DNA from: Roseococcus sp. SDR
GTDB lineage: Bacteria; Pseudomonadota; Alphaproteobacteria; Acetobacterales; Acetobacteraceae
DNA: 64,000 bases
Assembly (NCBI RefSeq): GCF_019083995.1
Contig: NZ_JAHRCU010000003.1
Coordinates: forward strand, 248,001-312,000
Direction of reading: 5' to 3'
Of the stretch, positions 1 through 8,819 are shown piece after piece. The notes beneath the pieces are model-generated. The model saw nothing but the letters and a program-made list of their open reading frames with translations. It had not been told where the DNA came from and did not search any database. Position numbers and translations under genes: made by a program. Position 1 is the first letter of the stretch. Each line of letters opens with the position of its first letter.

Positions 1-257
1 ACCCGGCGGCGCCGCGGAAGGCGCGCGAGGGGACCAAGCAGGAGACGGTGCTGGCGCTCCTCCGCCGCGCGGAGGGTGCCACCATCGCGCAGATCAGCGA
101 GGCCACTGGCTGGCAGCAGCACACCGTCCGCGGGTTCTTTGCGGGCCTCAAGAAGCGCCAGGGCATCGAGGTCCAGGTGCTGGAGCGGGTCCGCCAGGTC
201 GGACCGAACAAGGAGGGCGCGCGCGGCTCCTACAGCATCTACCGCATCGCCGACTGA
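1..257 (+). CDS. DUF3489 family protein (5' truncated by window edge)
   Basis: The frame is open from the window edge, so the true start lies outside; the first internal start codon is a GTG at 48. The visible residues (TKQETVLALLRRAEGATIAQ, then a helix-turn-helix-like stretch around ATGWQQHTVRGFFAG and a C-terminal YSIYRIAD) match the compact DUF3489 domain, a winged-helix-like unit. Family knowledge: DUF3489 genes in Alphaproteobacteria often sit beside DUF2924 proteins and site-specific recombinases in mobile DNA, so an integrase or recombinase may lie just left of this window. The molecular role is unknown. A strong hairpin terminator follows at 292-323 and separates it from the phage late genes. 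Confidence 0.8.
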   Translation, partial: PAAPRKAREGTKQETVLALLRRAEGATIAQISEATGWQQHTVRGFFAGLKKRQGIEVQVLERVRQVGPNKEGARGSYSIYRIAD

Positions 258-291
258 CGCGGCGCAGCCACAGCTCCGTACATCATCATGA

Positions 292-323
292 GCGCCGCGG
301 ATCATCAGCATCCGCGGCGCTTT
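292..323 (+). terminator. Rho-independent terminator after the DUF3489 gene
   Basis: Perfect 11-bp inverted repeat: GCGCCGCGGAT (292-302) and ATCCGCGGCGC (310-320) with a 7-nt loop, followed by TTTC. It lies 35 bp after the DUF3489 stop and probably insulates the phage late genes from upstream transcription. Confidence 0.75.
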
Positions 324-402
324 CTCGAGTTGGCTGTGCCGAACCACAGCGCGAAGCGTCCGTCACGCGCAGCCATCCCGCCGCGCAGCACGGAGACGGA
401 CG

Positions 403-603
403 ATGCACCAGACGGACACCATCACGCAGCTCAAGGGCCTCGCCGACCATGCCCGCCTGAGCCACGCGCACTGGCTGCGCAGCGCGCGGCAAGGCGGCAG
501 CGGGAGCTACGGCCCTGCCTACTGCATCGAAGGCGCGGGCAACTGGCGCCGCCGGCTTGGCGAGCTGCTGGAGCAGATCCGCCAAGCGGAACGGGCGCGA
601 TGA
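403..603 (+). CDS. Small phage protein of unknown function (66 aa)
   Basis: I do not recognise a family. The ATG at 403 has a good ribosome site (GGAGA at 391-395). The product is a small basic protein ending in an amphipathic helix (around WRRRLGELLEQIRQAERAR). Its stop overlaps the next start (ATGA at 600-603), so the two small genes are probably translationally coupled. Position directly before the terminase genes suggests a phage accessory or late protein; nothing more can be said from sequence. Confidence 0.6.
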   Translation: MHQTDTITQLKGLADHARLSHAHWLRSARQGGSGSYGPAYCIEGAGNWRRRLGELLEQIRQAERAR

Positions 604-887
604 GCGGCCGGGGGGAACGCCGCTGGATCGTGCTGGCTCAGGATGGCCGACACGTGAGCCTGGGGCGGGCGGCGCCCCCTACGGCCGAGGAGATCGCCAC
701 GGCGAGCGACGGCTTGGCGCGGCAGGGCCTCGCTGGCTGGATCGCCACGCTGGACGGAGCCTACTGGGGCCGTGCGCGCGTGACGCTCACGCCCGTGCGC
801 ACCATTGGCGCCGACACGACGCTGGACTGGCCGGCGGCCGTCGCTGCCTTCGAGCAAGCTCGCCAGCGCGCGCGGCGCGCTGCCTGA
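600..887 (+). CDS. Small phage protein of unknown function (95 aa)
   Basis: Starts at the ATG at 600, overlapping the previous stop by ATGA. The same frame stays open upstream to 288 but that part overlaps the preceding gene and has no ribosome site, so the short version is preferred. The sequence has a predicted alpha/beta composition (RRWIVLAQDGRHVSL near the N-terminus, helical C-terminus AVAAFEQARQRARR). No family recognised. It ends 34 bp before the small terminase gene and is probably in the same transcript. Confidence 0.6.
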   Translation: MSGRGERRWIVLAQDGRHVSLGRAAPPTAEEIATASDGLARQGLAGWIATLDGAYWGRARVTLTPVRTIGADTTLDWPAAVAAFEQARQRARRAA

Positions 888-921
888 CCCACACCCCGCG
901 CGCGGCGGGAGAGATGCCGCC

Positions 922-1449
922 GTGCCCGAACTGACCCCTTCCACCCGCGAGGCCGCACGTCGCATCGGCATCACCGAGACCGCACTGCGCAAGGCCGAGC
1001 AGACCAGTCGCATCGCCCGCGAGCCCGATGGCCAGTGGGACATCGACAAGACCCGTCGTCGCCTGGTGGAGACCGCCGATCCTGTGCGGTCCCCGCTGGT
1101 GCGCGGCGGCAGTGCGGGCAACGCTGGGGACGGCACGCCCTTCGCCCGCCTCAAGGTTGCGCAGCTCGCCTTCAAGGTGGAGGCGCAACGACTCGCGCTC
1201 GATGAGACCAAGCGCCGCCTGCTCGACGTCACCGAGGCCAACGGCGCGCTGGACGAGATCGGCAGCACGATGCGCGACGCGCTGCTGAACTGGCCGGCGC
1301 GTGTCTCCGGCCTGATCGCCGCCGAGATCAGCGTCGACCCGCATCTGCTGCAGACCATCCTCCAGGGGCACATCAACGACCTGCTGACGGAGGCCGCCGA
1401 TCGCTTCGATCCCGCAGGCCTCGGAGGGGATCGGCCTCCGCAGCCGTGA
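922..1449 (+). CDS. Phage terminase small subunit-like DNA-binding protein
   Basis: The GTG at 922 is chosen because GGGAGAG (907-913) provides a ribosome site; the frame has no better start. The 175-aa product begins with a helix-turn-helix (about residues 5-40, REAARRIGITETALRKAE), followed by a charged helical region containing DETKRRLLDVTEANGALDEI. This resembles Nu1/small terminase proteins that recognise the packaging site and load DNA onto the large subunit. Synteny, immediately upstream of a GpA-type large terminase, supports the call; sequence similarity to characterised Nu1 proteins is only architectural. Confidence 0.75.
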   Translation: MPELTPSTREAARRIGITETALRKAEQTSRIAREPDGQWDIDKTRRRLVETADPVRSPLVRGGSAGNAGDGTPFARLKVAQLAFKVEAQRLALDETKRRLLDVTEANGALDEIGSTMRDALLNWPARVSGLIAAEISVDPHLLQTILQGHINDLLTEAADRFDPAGLGGDRPPQP

Positions 1450-1453
1450 GCAT

Positions 1454-3373
1454 GTGCGCCGCCGCGTCGGCGCGATGCTCCGACCGCCGCCGCAGCTCAC
1501 AGTGTCGGAGTGGGCGGAGCGGCACCGCATGCTGGGCTCGCGGGCCTCGGCCGAGCCGGGCCCGTGGCGGACCAGCCGCACGCCCTACCTGAAGGACGTG
1601 ATGGACGCGCTGTCGGCGGTGCATCCGGCGCGCCGCGTCGTGTTCATGAAAGGGGCGCAGGTCGGCGCCACCGAGAGCGGGAACAACTGGCTCGGCTACA
1701 TTATGCACCATGTGCCAGCACCCGCGCTGGCGGTGCAGCCCACCGTGGAACTGGCCAAGCGCTTCTCACGCCAGCGCATCGACCCGCTGCTGGAGGAAAC
1801 ACCGGCGCTGCGAGAGCGCGTCGCACCGGCCCGAGCCCGCGACAGCGGCAACACCATGCTGTCGAAGGAGTTCCCCGGCGGCATCCTGGTGCTGACGGGC
1901 GCCAACAGCGCGGTCGGGCTGCGCTCGATGACGGCGCGTTTCCTGTTTTTGGACGAGGTGGATGCCTATCCCGGCGATGTCGCCGGCGAGGGTGATCCCA
2001 TCGCGCTCGCCGAGGCTCGCGCCCGCACCTTCGGCTGGCGCCGCAAGGCCTTCCTGGTCTCGACGCCCACAATCGCCGGGCGCAGCCGCATCGAGCGGGA
2101 GTATTTGGCCTCCGACCAGCGCCGGTTCTTCGTGCCGTGTCCCGAATGCGGCGAGATGCAGTGGCTGCGCTTCGAGCGGTTGCTCTGGGAGAAGGGTGCG
2201 CCGGAGACAGCGCGGTATCACTGCACGGCCTGCGACCACCCGATGGCCGAGCACGACAAGACCGCGATGCTGGCCGCGGGCGAATGGCGAGCCACCGCCG
2301 AGAGCCAGGATCCGTACACCATCGGCTTCCACATCTCGGCGCTGTACTCCCCGGTGGGCTGGCTCTCCTGGGCGCAGATCGCTCGCGATTGGGAGGCCGC
2401 ACAGGGCAAGCCCGAGGACATCAAGACCTTCAAGAACACGGTGCTCGGCGAGACCTGGCAGGAGCAGGGCGAGGCGCCGGATTGGGAGCGCCTGGTCGAG
2501 CGCCGCGAGGATTTCCGGATGGGCGTGGTGCCCGCCGGCGCGCTGGTGCTGACAGCCGGCGTGGACGTGCAGGACGACCGCCTGGAATGCGACGTCTGGG
2601 GTTGGGCGGAGGGGTTCTCGTCCTGGCTGGTCGATCACGTGGTGATCTCCGGCAATCCGCGCGAGCGGGAACCGTGGGACGCACTGGCAGCACTGCTGGC
2701 GCGGGACTGGCCTGGTGCAGGTGGCGGCAGCATTCGCATCGCCAAGGCCTGCGTCGACACCGGCGGCCGGGACACCGCAGCGGTCTACGGCCACCTCCGC
2801 CGGCTGCGGGACCCGCGCATCGCGCCCACCAAGGGCGTGGACGGCTGGAACCGGGCGCAGCCCGTGCAGGGCCCGACGCCTGTGGATGCGATGGTCGATG
2901 GCCGCAAGCTCCGCCGTGGCCTCAAGCTCTGGACCGTCTCGGTCTCCACCTGGAAGGCCGATCTCTATCGCCGGCTCTGGCTCGGCCGTGGCGATGCCGA
3001 GGAGTTCCCGCCCGGCTGGGTGCATCTGCCGCGCGGCGTCGAGGCCGAGTGGGTCAAGCAGCTGGTCGCCGAGCAGCTGCGTACCACCAAGGATCGTCGC
3101 GGCTTCGCGCGGCAGGAATGGGCCAAGCTGCGCGAACGCAATGAGGCGCTGGACTGCGCCGTGCTGGCCCGCGCGGCGCTCTGGCTCTTGGGCGCGGATC
3201 GCTACGGCGAGCGCTTCTGGGCGCAGCTGCGCGAGCAGATCGCCGATGCGCCGCTGGTGTCACCAGCGCCTGAGCCTGCAACCGCGGCGCCGCCACCATC
3301 ACCAGCATCTCCCGCGCCAACCACCACGCGCCCCACCACTTGGCTCGCCCCTCGCAGCAGCTGGCTGCGCTGA
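1454..3373 (+). CDS. terL: Phage terminase large subunit (GpA family)
   Basis: ATP-driven DNA packaging motor and nuclease that cuts concatemers and fills the prohead. The 639-aa protein has the GpA family layout: an adenine/Walker A-like segment FMKGAQVGATESGNN (about residues 57-71), a Walker B segment FLFLDEVDAYP (about 157-167), a Cys4 zinc-ribbon-like pair CPEC and CTAC (about 225-260), and a C-terminal RNase H-like nuclease beginning at AGVDVQDDRLE (about 371). Start is GTG 1454, four bases after the small-subunit stop; an in-frame ATG at 1475 (MLRPPPQLTV) is an equally plausible start. The last about 40 residues are Pro/Ala/Thr-rich and probably disordered. Identification is secure. 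Confidence 0.97.
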   Translation: MRRRVGAMLRPPPQLTVSEWAERHRMLGSRASAEPGPWRTSRTPYLKDVMDALSAVHPARRVVFMKGAQVGATESGNNWLGYIMHHVPAPALAVQPTVELAKRFSRQRIDPLLEETPALRERVAPARARDSGNTMLSKEFPGGILVLTGANSAVGLRSMTARFLFLDEVDAYPGDVAGEGDPIALAEARARTFGWRRKAFLVSTPTIAGRSRIEREYLASDQRRFFVPCPECGEMQWLRFERLLWEKGAPETARYHCTACDHPMAEHDKTAMLAAGEWRATAESQDPYTIGFHISALYSPVGWLSWAQIARDWEAAQGKPEDIKTFKNTVLGETWQEQGEAPDWERLVERREDFRMGVVPAGALVLTAGVDVQDDRLECDVWGWAEGFSSWLVDHVVISGNPREREPWDALAALLARDWPGAGGGSIRIAKACVDTGGRDTAAVYGHLRRLRDPRIAPTKGVDGWNRAQPVQGPTPVDAMVDGRKLRRGLKLWTVSVSTWKADLYRRLWLGRGDAEEFPPGWVHLPRGVEAEWVKQLVAEQLRTTKDRRGFARQEWAKLRERNEALDCAVLARAALWLLGADRYGERFWAQLREQIADAPLVSPAPEPATAAPPPSPASPAPTTTRPTTWLAPRSSWLR

Positions 3374-3382
3374 TCGCTTCAT

Positions 3383-3452
3383 CGCAGGCAGGCCCGGTGG
3401 CCGCGCCCGGCTCATTCCCGGGACCGGCGGGGTTCGACTCCCCGGCCTGCAC
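3383..3452 (+). other. tRNA-like cloverleaf (CAT anticodon, degenerate)
   Basis: In the short gap after terL the DNA can fold as a tRNA: acceptor arms CGCAGGC (3383-3389) and GCCTGCA (3445-3451) with only the first pair mismatched (C-A, as in initiator tRNA), anticodon arm CCCGG/CCGGG around loop CTCATTC (3411-3417, anticodon CAT), a 5-nt variable loop, and a T-arm CGGGG-TTCGACT-CCCCG (3428-3444) with a perfect B-box. Against a working tRNA: the D-arm region is about 3 nt short, position 37 is T instead of a purine, and the discriminator is C. It may be a decayed phage tRNA or tRNA mimic. Confidence 0.4.
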
Positions 3453-3471
3453 CCCTTCGCGGAGACCATGC

Positions 3472-4932
3472 ATGCTCATCACCGACCCCGACTGGTCTGC
3501 CCCGCCGGTGGCCTTCGCCGACGCCTTCCTCGACCCCGCCGGCCGCCTCAAGATCGCCCGCGCCCAGAATATCTACGACGTCGATTTCGAGTACGGCCAG
3601 CAATCCCTGCGCTGGGAGAATTTCACCGCCGGCACCGGCGCCATCACCCACATGCCCATGGAGGGCGGCGTGCGCCTGCGCGTCGCGGCCAACACGGACA
3701 TCGCCATCCGCCAGTCCAAGCCCTATTTCCGCTATCAGCCCTCCAAGGGCGTCGCCGCCTCCGCCGCCGTGCTGTTCGGCGCCCCCGCCACGGGCGTGAT
3801 CCGACGCGTCGGCCTGTTCGACGCCGACAATGGCGTGTTCTTCGAGCAGGACGCGACGGGCCTCTGGGCCGTGCGCCGCGCCAACACAGGAGCGGGCGTC
3901 GTCGACACCCGCGTCGCCCAGGCCGCCTGGTCCATCGATGCGCTGAATGGCCGCGGCCGGTCGGGGCGCGTGCTCGATCCAGCACGCATACAGATGGCGG
4001 TGCTGGACTACGCCTGGTATGGCGCCGGCCGCTGCCGGCTGGGCTTCGTGGTGGGCGGCAAGCTGCTCTGGTGCCATGCCTTCGACCATGCCAATGCCGC
4101 GGGGGCGGTGCTGCCCTGGGCGCGCACCGGCAATCTGCCCTGTCGCTACGAGCTGCGCCGCACCGGCTCGGGCACGGCCGACTTCTGGCATTGGGGCGTG
4201 TCCGTCGCCGTGGAGGGCGGGCTCGACGAGCAGCGGGGCTTCACCTTCCCGCACGCCAACACGGCGCGCGTCGCCGTGACCACGCGCCGTCCCATCCTCT
4301 CGGCGCGGGTGCGCCCGCTCGGCACCATCGCCTTCTCGGGGACGGCGACGGCGGGCGGCGCCAACAGCCTCTCGGTCGCGAGCGGTTGGATCGCAAACCA
4401 GTGGCGCGGGATGCATGTGCTGCTGACCGGCGGCACCGGCGCGGGGCAGCTCGCGCGGATCACCGGCAACACCACCACGACGTTGACGGTGGACGATCCG
4501 CGCACCCTCTCGGCGTCGCCCTTCGCGCCGGCGCCGGCAGCCGGCACCACCTTTCAGATCGGGCTGGTGAACCGCGGGCAGCTGGTGCCGCGCCAGCTCA
4601 TCGTCTCGTCCGATGCGGGCGCGACCTTCGAGCTGGTTCTGAACGGCGCGCTGACCGGCGTGGCCTGGTCGGATCTGGCGGCGAGCGGCTCGCCGAACAG
4701 CCTGAGCCAGACGGATGTGGCGGCCACGGCGATCACGGGCGGCGATCGCGTCTACGCGGCCTTCACGCCGGCGGGCGGGACGGGGGTGCTGACCTTCGAT
4801 CTGCGCGATGTGCAGCCGCTGGGGACAAACGTGCTCGGCAACACGCCCGATCTGCTGACGGTGGTGGCGACGTCGCTGTCGGGGACGGCGAATGTGGCGG
4901 CGTCGCTCTTGTTCCAGGAGGCGATGGCGTGA
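3472..4932 (+). CDS. Phage structural protein of unknown function (486 aa)
   Basis: Start ATG 3472 has a ribosome site GGAGA at 3461-3465; the frame is open further upstream but would run through the tRNA-like element. I recognise no named family. The protein is beta-rich (alternating hydrophobic segments such as GKLLWCHAFDHA and VAVEGGLDEQRGFTF) with many Gly/Ala/Thr and no signal peptide or membrane segment, consistent with a virion structural or decoration protein. It sits between the large terminase and gpW/portal genes, a slot that is not occupied in phage lambda, so it may be a head fiber, decoration or cargo protein. Function is open. Confidence 0.7.
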   Translation: MLITDPDWSAPPVAFADAFLDPAGRLKIARAQNIYDVDFEYGQQSLRWENFTAGTGAITHMPMEGGVRLRVAANTDIAIRQSKPYFRYQPSKGVAASAAVLFGAPATGVIRRVGLFDADNGVFFEQDATGLWAVRRANTGAGVVDTRVAQAAWSIDALNGRGRSGRVLDPARIQMAVLDYAWYGAGRCRLGFVVGGKLLWCHAFDHANAAGAVLPWARTGNLPCRYELRRTGSGTADFWHWGVSVAVEGGLDEQRGFTFPHANTARVAVTTRRPILSARVRPLGTIAFSGTATAGGANSLSVASGWIANQWRGMHVLLTGGTGAGQLARITGNTTTTLTVDDPRTLSASPFAPAPAAGTTFQIGLVNRGQLVPRQLIVSSDAGATFELVLNGALTGVAWSDLAASGSPNSLSQTDVAATAITGGDRVYAAFTPAGGTGVLTFDLRDVQPLGTNVLGNTPDLLTVVATSLSGTANVAASLLFQEAMA

Positions 4933-5168
4933 TGGACCCGGCGGTGCTGGCCTGGGCGCTGGCGCAGCCGGCCGGGAGCCGAGCGCAGGTGCTGGCGGCG
5001 GCCTACGCGGGCGGCACGACCCGCGTCTCCTTCGAGGGGCGGACGGTGGAGTATCGCAGCCTCGATGAGCTTGGACGGGCGCTGGCGGTGCTGCGCGGGG
5101 CGGAGGTGGCCCAATCCCGCCGCCCCTCCAGCACGCTGGCCAGCTTCTCGCGCGGGGGAACCGGGTGA
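4932..5168 (+). CDS. gpW-like head-tail joining protein
   Basis: A 78-aa protein whose start overlaps the previous stop (TGATG) and whose stop overlaps the portal start. Like lambda gpW it has an N-terminal helical region, a short beta hairpin (TRVSFEGRTVEYRS) and a second helix ending LGRALAVLRG, after which the tail is Ser/Arg-rich. gpW binds the portal after DNA packaging and prepares the head for tail attachment. The order W then portal (B) matches lambda exactly. Call rests on length, the fold pattern and synteny. Confidence 0.8.
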   Translation: MDPAVLAWALAQPAGSRAQVLAAAYAGGTTRVSFEGRTVEYRSLDELGRALAVLRGAEVAQSRRPSSTLASFSRGGTG

Positions 5169-6658
5169 TGCCGAACCTCTCTCAGCGCATCGTCGGCGCC
5201 TGGAACGTCATCCGCGGCTATGCCGCCGCGCAGGACACGCGCGCCTCCGCGGGCTGGGCGCCCTCGCGCGGGTCGGCCAATGCGGAGGTCGGTGCGGCCG
5301 CGGCCACCGTCGCCCGTCGTGCACGTGACGCCGTGCGCAACGACCCCTACGCCGCGCGCATCGTCGACCTCTGGACCGGCAACGCGGTCGGCGCGGGCAT
5401 CACCACGCGCTGGCCCGACGATGCGCATGGCCGTGCCTGGCAGCGTTGGGCAGAGAGCACGGCCTGCGACGCCGAGGGACGGCTCGATCTCTACGGCCTG
5501 CAGGCGCTGGTGATGCGCGCCGTGGTGGAGAGCGGGGAGTGCTTCGTGCGCTTCCTGCCGACGGCGCCATCGCCGTCCAACCCCATCGGCCTCCGGCTGC
5601 AGGTGCTGGAGAGCGACCACCTCGACACCGCGCCACAGGGCATGATGGAGGGCGTGCCGACGATCCAAGGCATCGCGCTCGGAGAGGCCGGTGAGCCGGT
5701 CGGCTACTGGCTGCACCGCGTCCACCCCGGCGCCTCCTGGCTGCTGCCGGGCGGCGCCACATGGCTGTCCAGTCAGCGCGTCCCGGCCGCCGACGTCCTG
5801 CACATCTACCGCAAGCGCCGCCCAGGCCAGCTGCGCGACGTCTCCTGGCTCGCGCCGGTGCTGCTCCGCCTGCGCGACCTCGGCGACTACGAGGCCGCGC
5901 TGCTCATGAAAGCCAAGATCGAGGCCTGCCTCGCCGCCGTCGTCACCGAGGAGGGCGACGAGGCCCTGACCGGCGCCGCCGCCGGTCTGCTGCGCGACGC
6001 GCAGGGCCGGACGGTCGAGAGCTTCGAGCCGGGCATGATCCTCTACCGCCGCGGCATGGGCAGCGTGGAGGTGGTGAATCCGAGCGGCGGCGGCTCGCAC
6101 ACGACCTTCGCGCGGCGCGCGCTGGAGGCGGCGTCGGTCGGCGCCGGCCTGACCTACGACCAGGTCTCCGGCGATCTGACCCAGGCGAACTATTCCAGCC
6201 TGCGCGCCGGCAAGATCGAGTTCCGGCGGCTCTGCGAGCAGGTGCAGTACGGCATGCTGATCCCGATGCTGGTCCGGCCCATCGCGGACCGCTTCCACCA
6301 ACAGGGCGCGCTGCTCGGGCTGTGGGGTGTCGACATGCCCGACGGCGTGTCGCACGTCCCGCCGGCGCACGAGATGATCGACCCGCTCAAGGACACGACG
6401 GCACTGATCGCGCAGGTGAGAGCAGGCTTTGTGCCGCAGCCCGAGGCCGCCGGTGCCTTCGGCTACGACTTCCGGGCTGCGGTGGAGATGATCCGCGAGG
6501 CCAACGCGCTGCTCGACGACGCGGGGCTGTCGCTCGACACCGATCCGCGCCGTGTCGCGAAGTCCGGCGCCGCGCAGGACGCCGCCCAGATGGCCGCCGT
6601 GGAGATCGCCGCCACCGGCGCGGCATCGCCTCCCAGAGACACCGCACCCCAGGGCTGA
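5168..6658 (+). CDS. Phage portal protein (lambda gpB family)
   Basis: Dodecameric portal through which DNA enters and leaves the head. The 496-aa product has the lambda-family signature VRNDPYAARIVDLWTGNAVG near residues 56-75, the acidic EATACDAEGRLDLYGLQ-type region, and the C-terminal YSSLRAGKIEFRRLCEQ segment followed by the Pro-rich clip/crown helices. I use ATG 5168, which overlaps the previous TGA (5166-5168); a GTG at 5165 directly precedes it. Length is typical of the family. It is followed after 2 bp by the protease-capsid gene. Confidence 0.95.
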   Translation: MPNLSQRIVGAWNVIRGYAAAQDTRASAGWAPSRGSANAEVGAAAATVARRARDAVRNDPYAARIVDLWTGNAVGAGITTRWPDDAHGRAWQRWAESTACDAEGRLDLYGLQALVMRAVVESGECFVRFLPTAPSPSNPIGLRLQVLESDHLDTAPQGMMEGVPTIQGIALGEAGEPVGYWLHRVHPGASWLLPGGATWLSSQRVPAADVLHIYRKRRPGQLRDVSWLAPVLLRLRDLGDYEAALLMKAKIEACLAAVVTEEGDEALTGAAAGLLRDAQGRTVESFEPGMILYRRGMGSVEVVNPSGGGSHTTFARRALEAASVGAGLTYDQVSGDLTQANYSSLRAGKIEFRRLCEQVQYGMLIPMLVRPIADRFHQQGALLGLWGVDMPDGVSHVPPAHEMIDPLKDTTALIAQVRAGFVPQPEAAGAFGYDFRAAVEMIREANALLDDAGLSLDTDPRRVAKSGAAQDAAQMAAVEIAATGAASPPRDTAPQG

Positions 6659-6660
6659 CC

Positions 6661-8787
6661 ATGACCGAGACCACCGAACCGGGCGGCAGCGATGCCGCGC
6701 CGGTGATCACCGCTGCGCGCCCGCTTCCGGAGGTGCCACCGCTTGGCGTGCATGTGGCGCAGCGCGCGCTCACCGCCCCGGCCACCGTCGACCGCGAGGC
6801 CCGCACCGTCGAGGTGGTGTGGTCCACCGGCGCCCGTGCCCGCAACTTTGTCCCGGGCCTTGGCCTCATCACCGAGGAGCTGGAGATGTCGCCGAACGCG
6901 GTGCGCATGGACGCGCTGCGCTCTGGGCAAGCTCCGGTGCTGAACACCCACCGCCGTGGCGACGCGCGCGATGTGCTCGGCCGCGTCACCGCTGCCCGCC
7001 TCGAGCGCGGTCGCGGCTACGCCACGCTGCTGTTCTCCGCCGCTGCGGACGTCGAGCCGGTCTGGCAGCGCATCGCCGACGGCACGCTGCGCGCCGTCAG
7101 CGTCGGCTATCGCGTCCACCGCTACGAGCCGCGGCCCGACGCCGCCACCGGCACCACCGTCCATCGCGCGGTGGATTGGGAGCCCTTCGAGATCTCCGTC
7201 GTGCCGGTCCCCGTCGACCGCGATGCGGCCGTCAGGGCGGAGGGCGATCAGGGCGCCCTCACACCCGCCGTCGAACCCGCCCTGCCCAACGAGGACCCCA
7301 CCATGCCCGAGACGACGCCGGAGACCCCGGCTGCCCCGACTGCGGCGCCGCCCTCCGGCGCGCCGTCCACCACCGCACCCCAGGAGACCACCGTGACCGA
7401 CACGCCCGCCAATTCCCCGCCCGCGCCCGCGGCGCCCGAGCCCACCCACGCCGCACCGCCCGATCTCGACGCCATCCGCGCCGAGGCCAGCCGCGCCGAG
7501 CGCGAGCGCATCAGCGGCATCGACAGCGCCGTCGACGCCGCCCGCGCCCTGGTCCCCGCCGACCGCACCACCACCCTCCGCGCCGAGGCCGTCGAGCGCG
7601 GCTGGTCCGCCGACCAGGTCCGGCGCGCGCTCTTTGACGCCATGGTCGCGGTGGCACCCAAGCCCTCCCGCCCGGCCCGACCCGAGACCGGCCCCGGCCA
7701 TGACGACCCCGCCGCCATCCGCGACGCCATGGCCGAGGCGCTCGCCGTGCGCTCCATGCCCGGCTACCAGCCGCCCGCGGGGGGCTCCGGCCGTCACGCC
7801 GAATTCCTGGGCTGGCGCCCCTCCGACATGATCGGCGAGCTGCTGCGCCTCAAGGGCGAGCGCCAGGTGCCGCGCAACCCCACGCTCCTCGCCGAGCGCG
7901 CCTTCCACACCACCTCCGACTTCCCGGCGCTGCTCTCGGCGGCGGCGAACAAGATGCTGCTCGCGGCCTACGCACCCGCGCAGCCGACCTACCGCCAGAT
8001 CTTCCTCCGGCGCGATTTTCGGGACTTCAAGCCGCACCGCCACCTGCGCGTGGGCGACTTCCCGACCCTGCTGCCGCTGATGGAGAACGGCGAGATCCAG
8101 GCCGGCACCATGTCCGAGAGCCAGGAGATCGTGCTGCTGCAGACCTTCGCGCGGCGCATCCGCGTGACGCGGCCCATGCTGGTGAACGACGACCTCGGCG
8201 CCTTCACCGACTTCGCCGCGGCGATCGGCCGCCGTGTCGCCGACTTCGAAAACGCCACCGCCTATGGCCTGCTGAACTCGGCCAATGGCGATGGCCCCAC
8301 GCTCACCAGCGGCAACGCGGCCGTGTTTGGGACCGCTGCCGCGCGTGCCAACAAGGCCTCGGCCGGCTCGGCGCTCGACCTCGGCTCGCTCGCCCAGGGG
8401 CGGGCCGCGGTGATGCGCCAGCGCACCCTGGACGGCCTGCCCATCGCCGTCGGCGCGCAGATGCGCCTGCTGGTCGGGCCGAGCCTGGAACTCCCCGCCC
8501 GCCAGCTCACCGTGCCGGTCGCCGCCAACCAGGTCACGCAGGAGAACGTGTTTGCGAGCTTCGTGCAGCCGGTGGTCGAGCCGCTGGTGCAGGCGAACCG
8601 CTGGTACCTGTTCGCGGAGCCGAGCGCCGCACCGGTCTACGTCTACGGCTACCTCAATGGCGCCGAGGGGCCGCAGGTCACCACCGGGCCCGTCCAGGGC
8701 GTGGATGGCATCGAGGTCAGCGTGATCTTTGATTTCGGTGTCGGCGCCATCGACTGGCGCGGCGGCTACTTCAATCCGGGGACGTGA
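6661..8787 (+). CDS. Fused prohead protease and major capsid protein
   Basis: A single 708-aa frame joins two head proteins that most phages encode separately. Residues about 25-200 are an HK97-type (U35) prohead protease with the expected His (H97 in LNTHRRGD) and Ser (S147 in RAVSVGYRVH). A Pro/Ala/Thr-rich linker (about 205-280) and a coiled-coil-like scaffold segment (about 285-350) lead into a Mu gpT-like major capsid domain (about 350-708; FPALLSAAANKMLLAAY, FARRIRVTRPMLVNDD). The start ATG 6661 follows the portal stop by 2 bp. Presumably the protease frees the capsid subunit after assembly on the scaffold segment. No stop or frameshift separates the parts. Domain identities are confident; the maturation order is inference. 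Confidence 0.9.
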   Translation: MTETTEPGGSDAAPVITAARPLPEVPPLGVHVAQRALTAPATVDREARTVEVVWSTGARARNFVPGLGLITEELEMSPNAVRMDALRSGQAPVLNTHRRGDARDVLGRVTAARLERGRGYATLLFSAAADVEPVWQRIADGTLRAVSVGYRVHRYEPRPDAATGTTVHRAVDWEPFEISVVPVPVDRDAAVRAEGDQGALTPAVEPALPNEDPTMPETTPETPAAPTAAPPSGAPSTTAPQETTVTDTPANSPPAPAAPEPTHAAPPDLDAIRAEASRAERERISGIDSAVDAARALVPADRTTTLRAEAVERGWSADQVRRALFDAMVAVAPKPSRPARPETGPGHDDPAAIRDAMAEALAVRSMPGYQPPAGGSGRHAEFLGWRPSDMIGELLRLKGERQVPRNPTLLAERAFHTTSDFPALLSAAANKMLLAAYAPAQPTYRQIFLRRDFRDFKPHRHLRVGDFPTLLPLMENGEIQAGTMSESQEIVLLQTFARRIRVTRPMLVNDDLGAFTDFAAAIGRRVADFENATAYGLLNSANGDGPTLTSGNAAVFGTAAARANKASAGSALDLGSLAQGRAAVMRQRTLDGLPIAVGAQMRLLVGPSLELPARQLTVPVAANQVTQENVFASFVQPVVEPLVQANRWYLFAEPSAAPVYVYGYLNGAEGPQVTTGPVQGVDGIEVSVIFDFGVGAIDWRGGYFNPGT

Positions 8788-8819
8788 TCCCCTTCCACCG
8801 TTCCTGATCATCTCGCGAG

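Noticed and set aside
288-599. Upstream extension of the gene at 600
   Set aside because: It would start within the terminator and overlap the 403-603 gene without a ribosome site; the ATG at 600 with ATGA coupling explains the data better.
2715-5168. Long plus-strand frame overlapping terL and the next gene
   Set aside because: Only its last 79 codons (from 4932, the gpW-like protein) are real; the rest is out of frame with two supported genes and has shadow-like composition.
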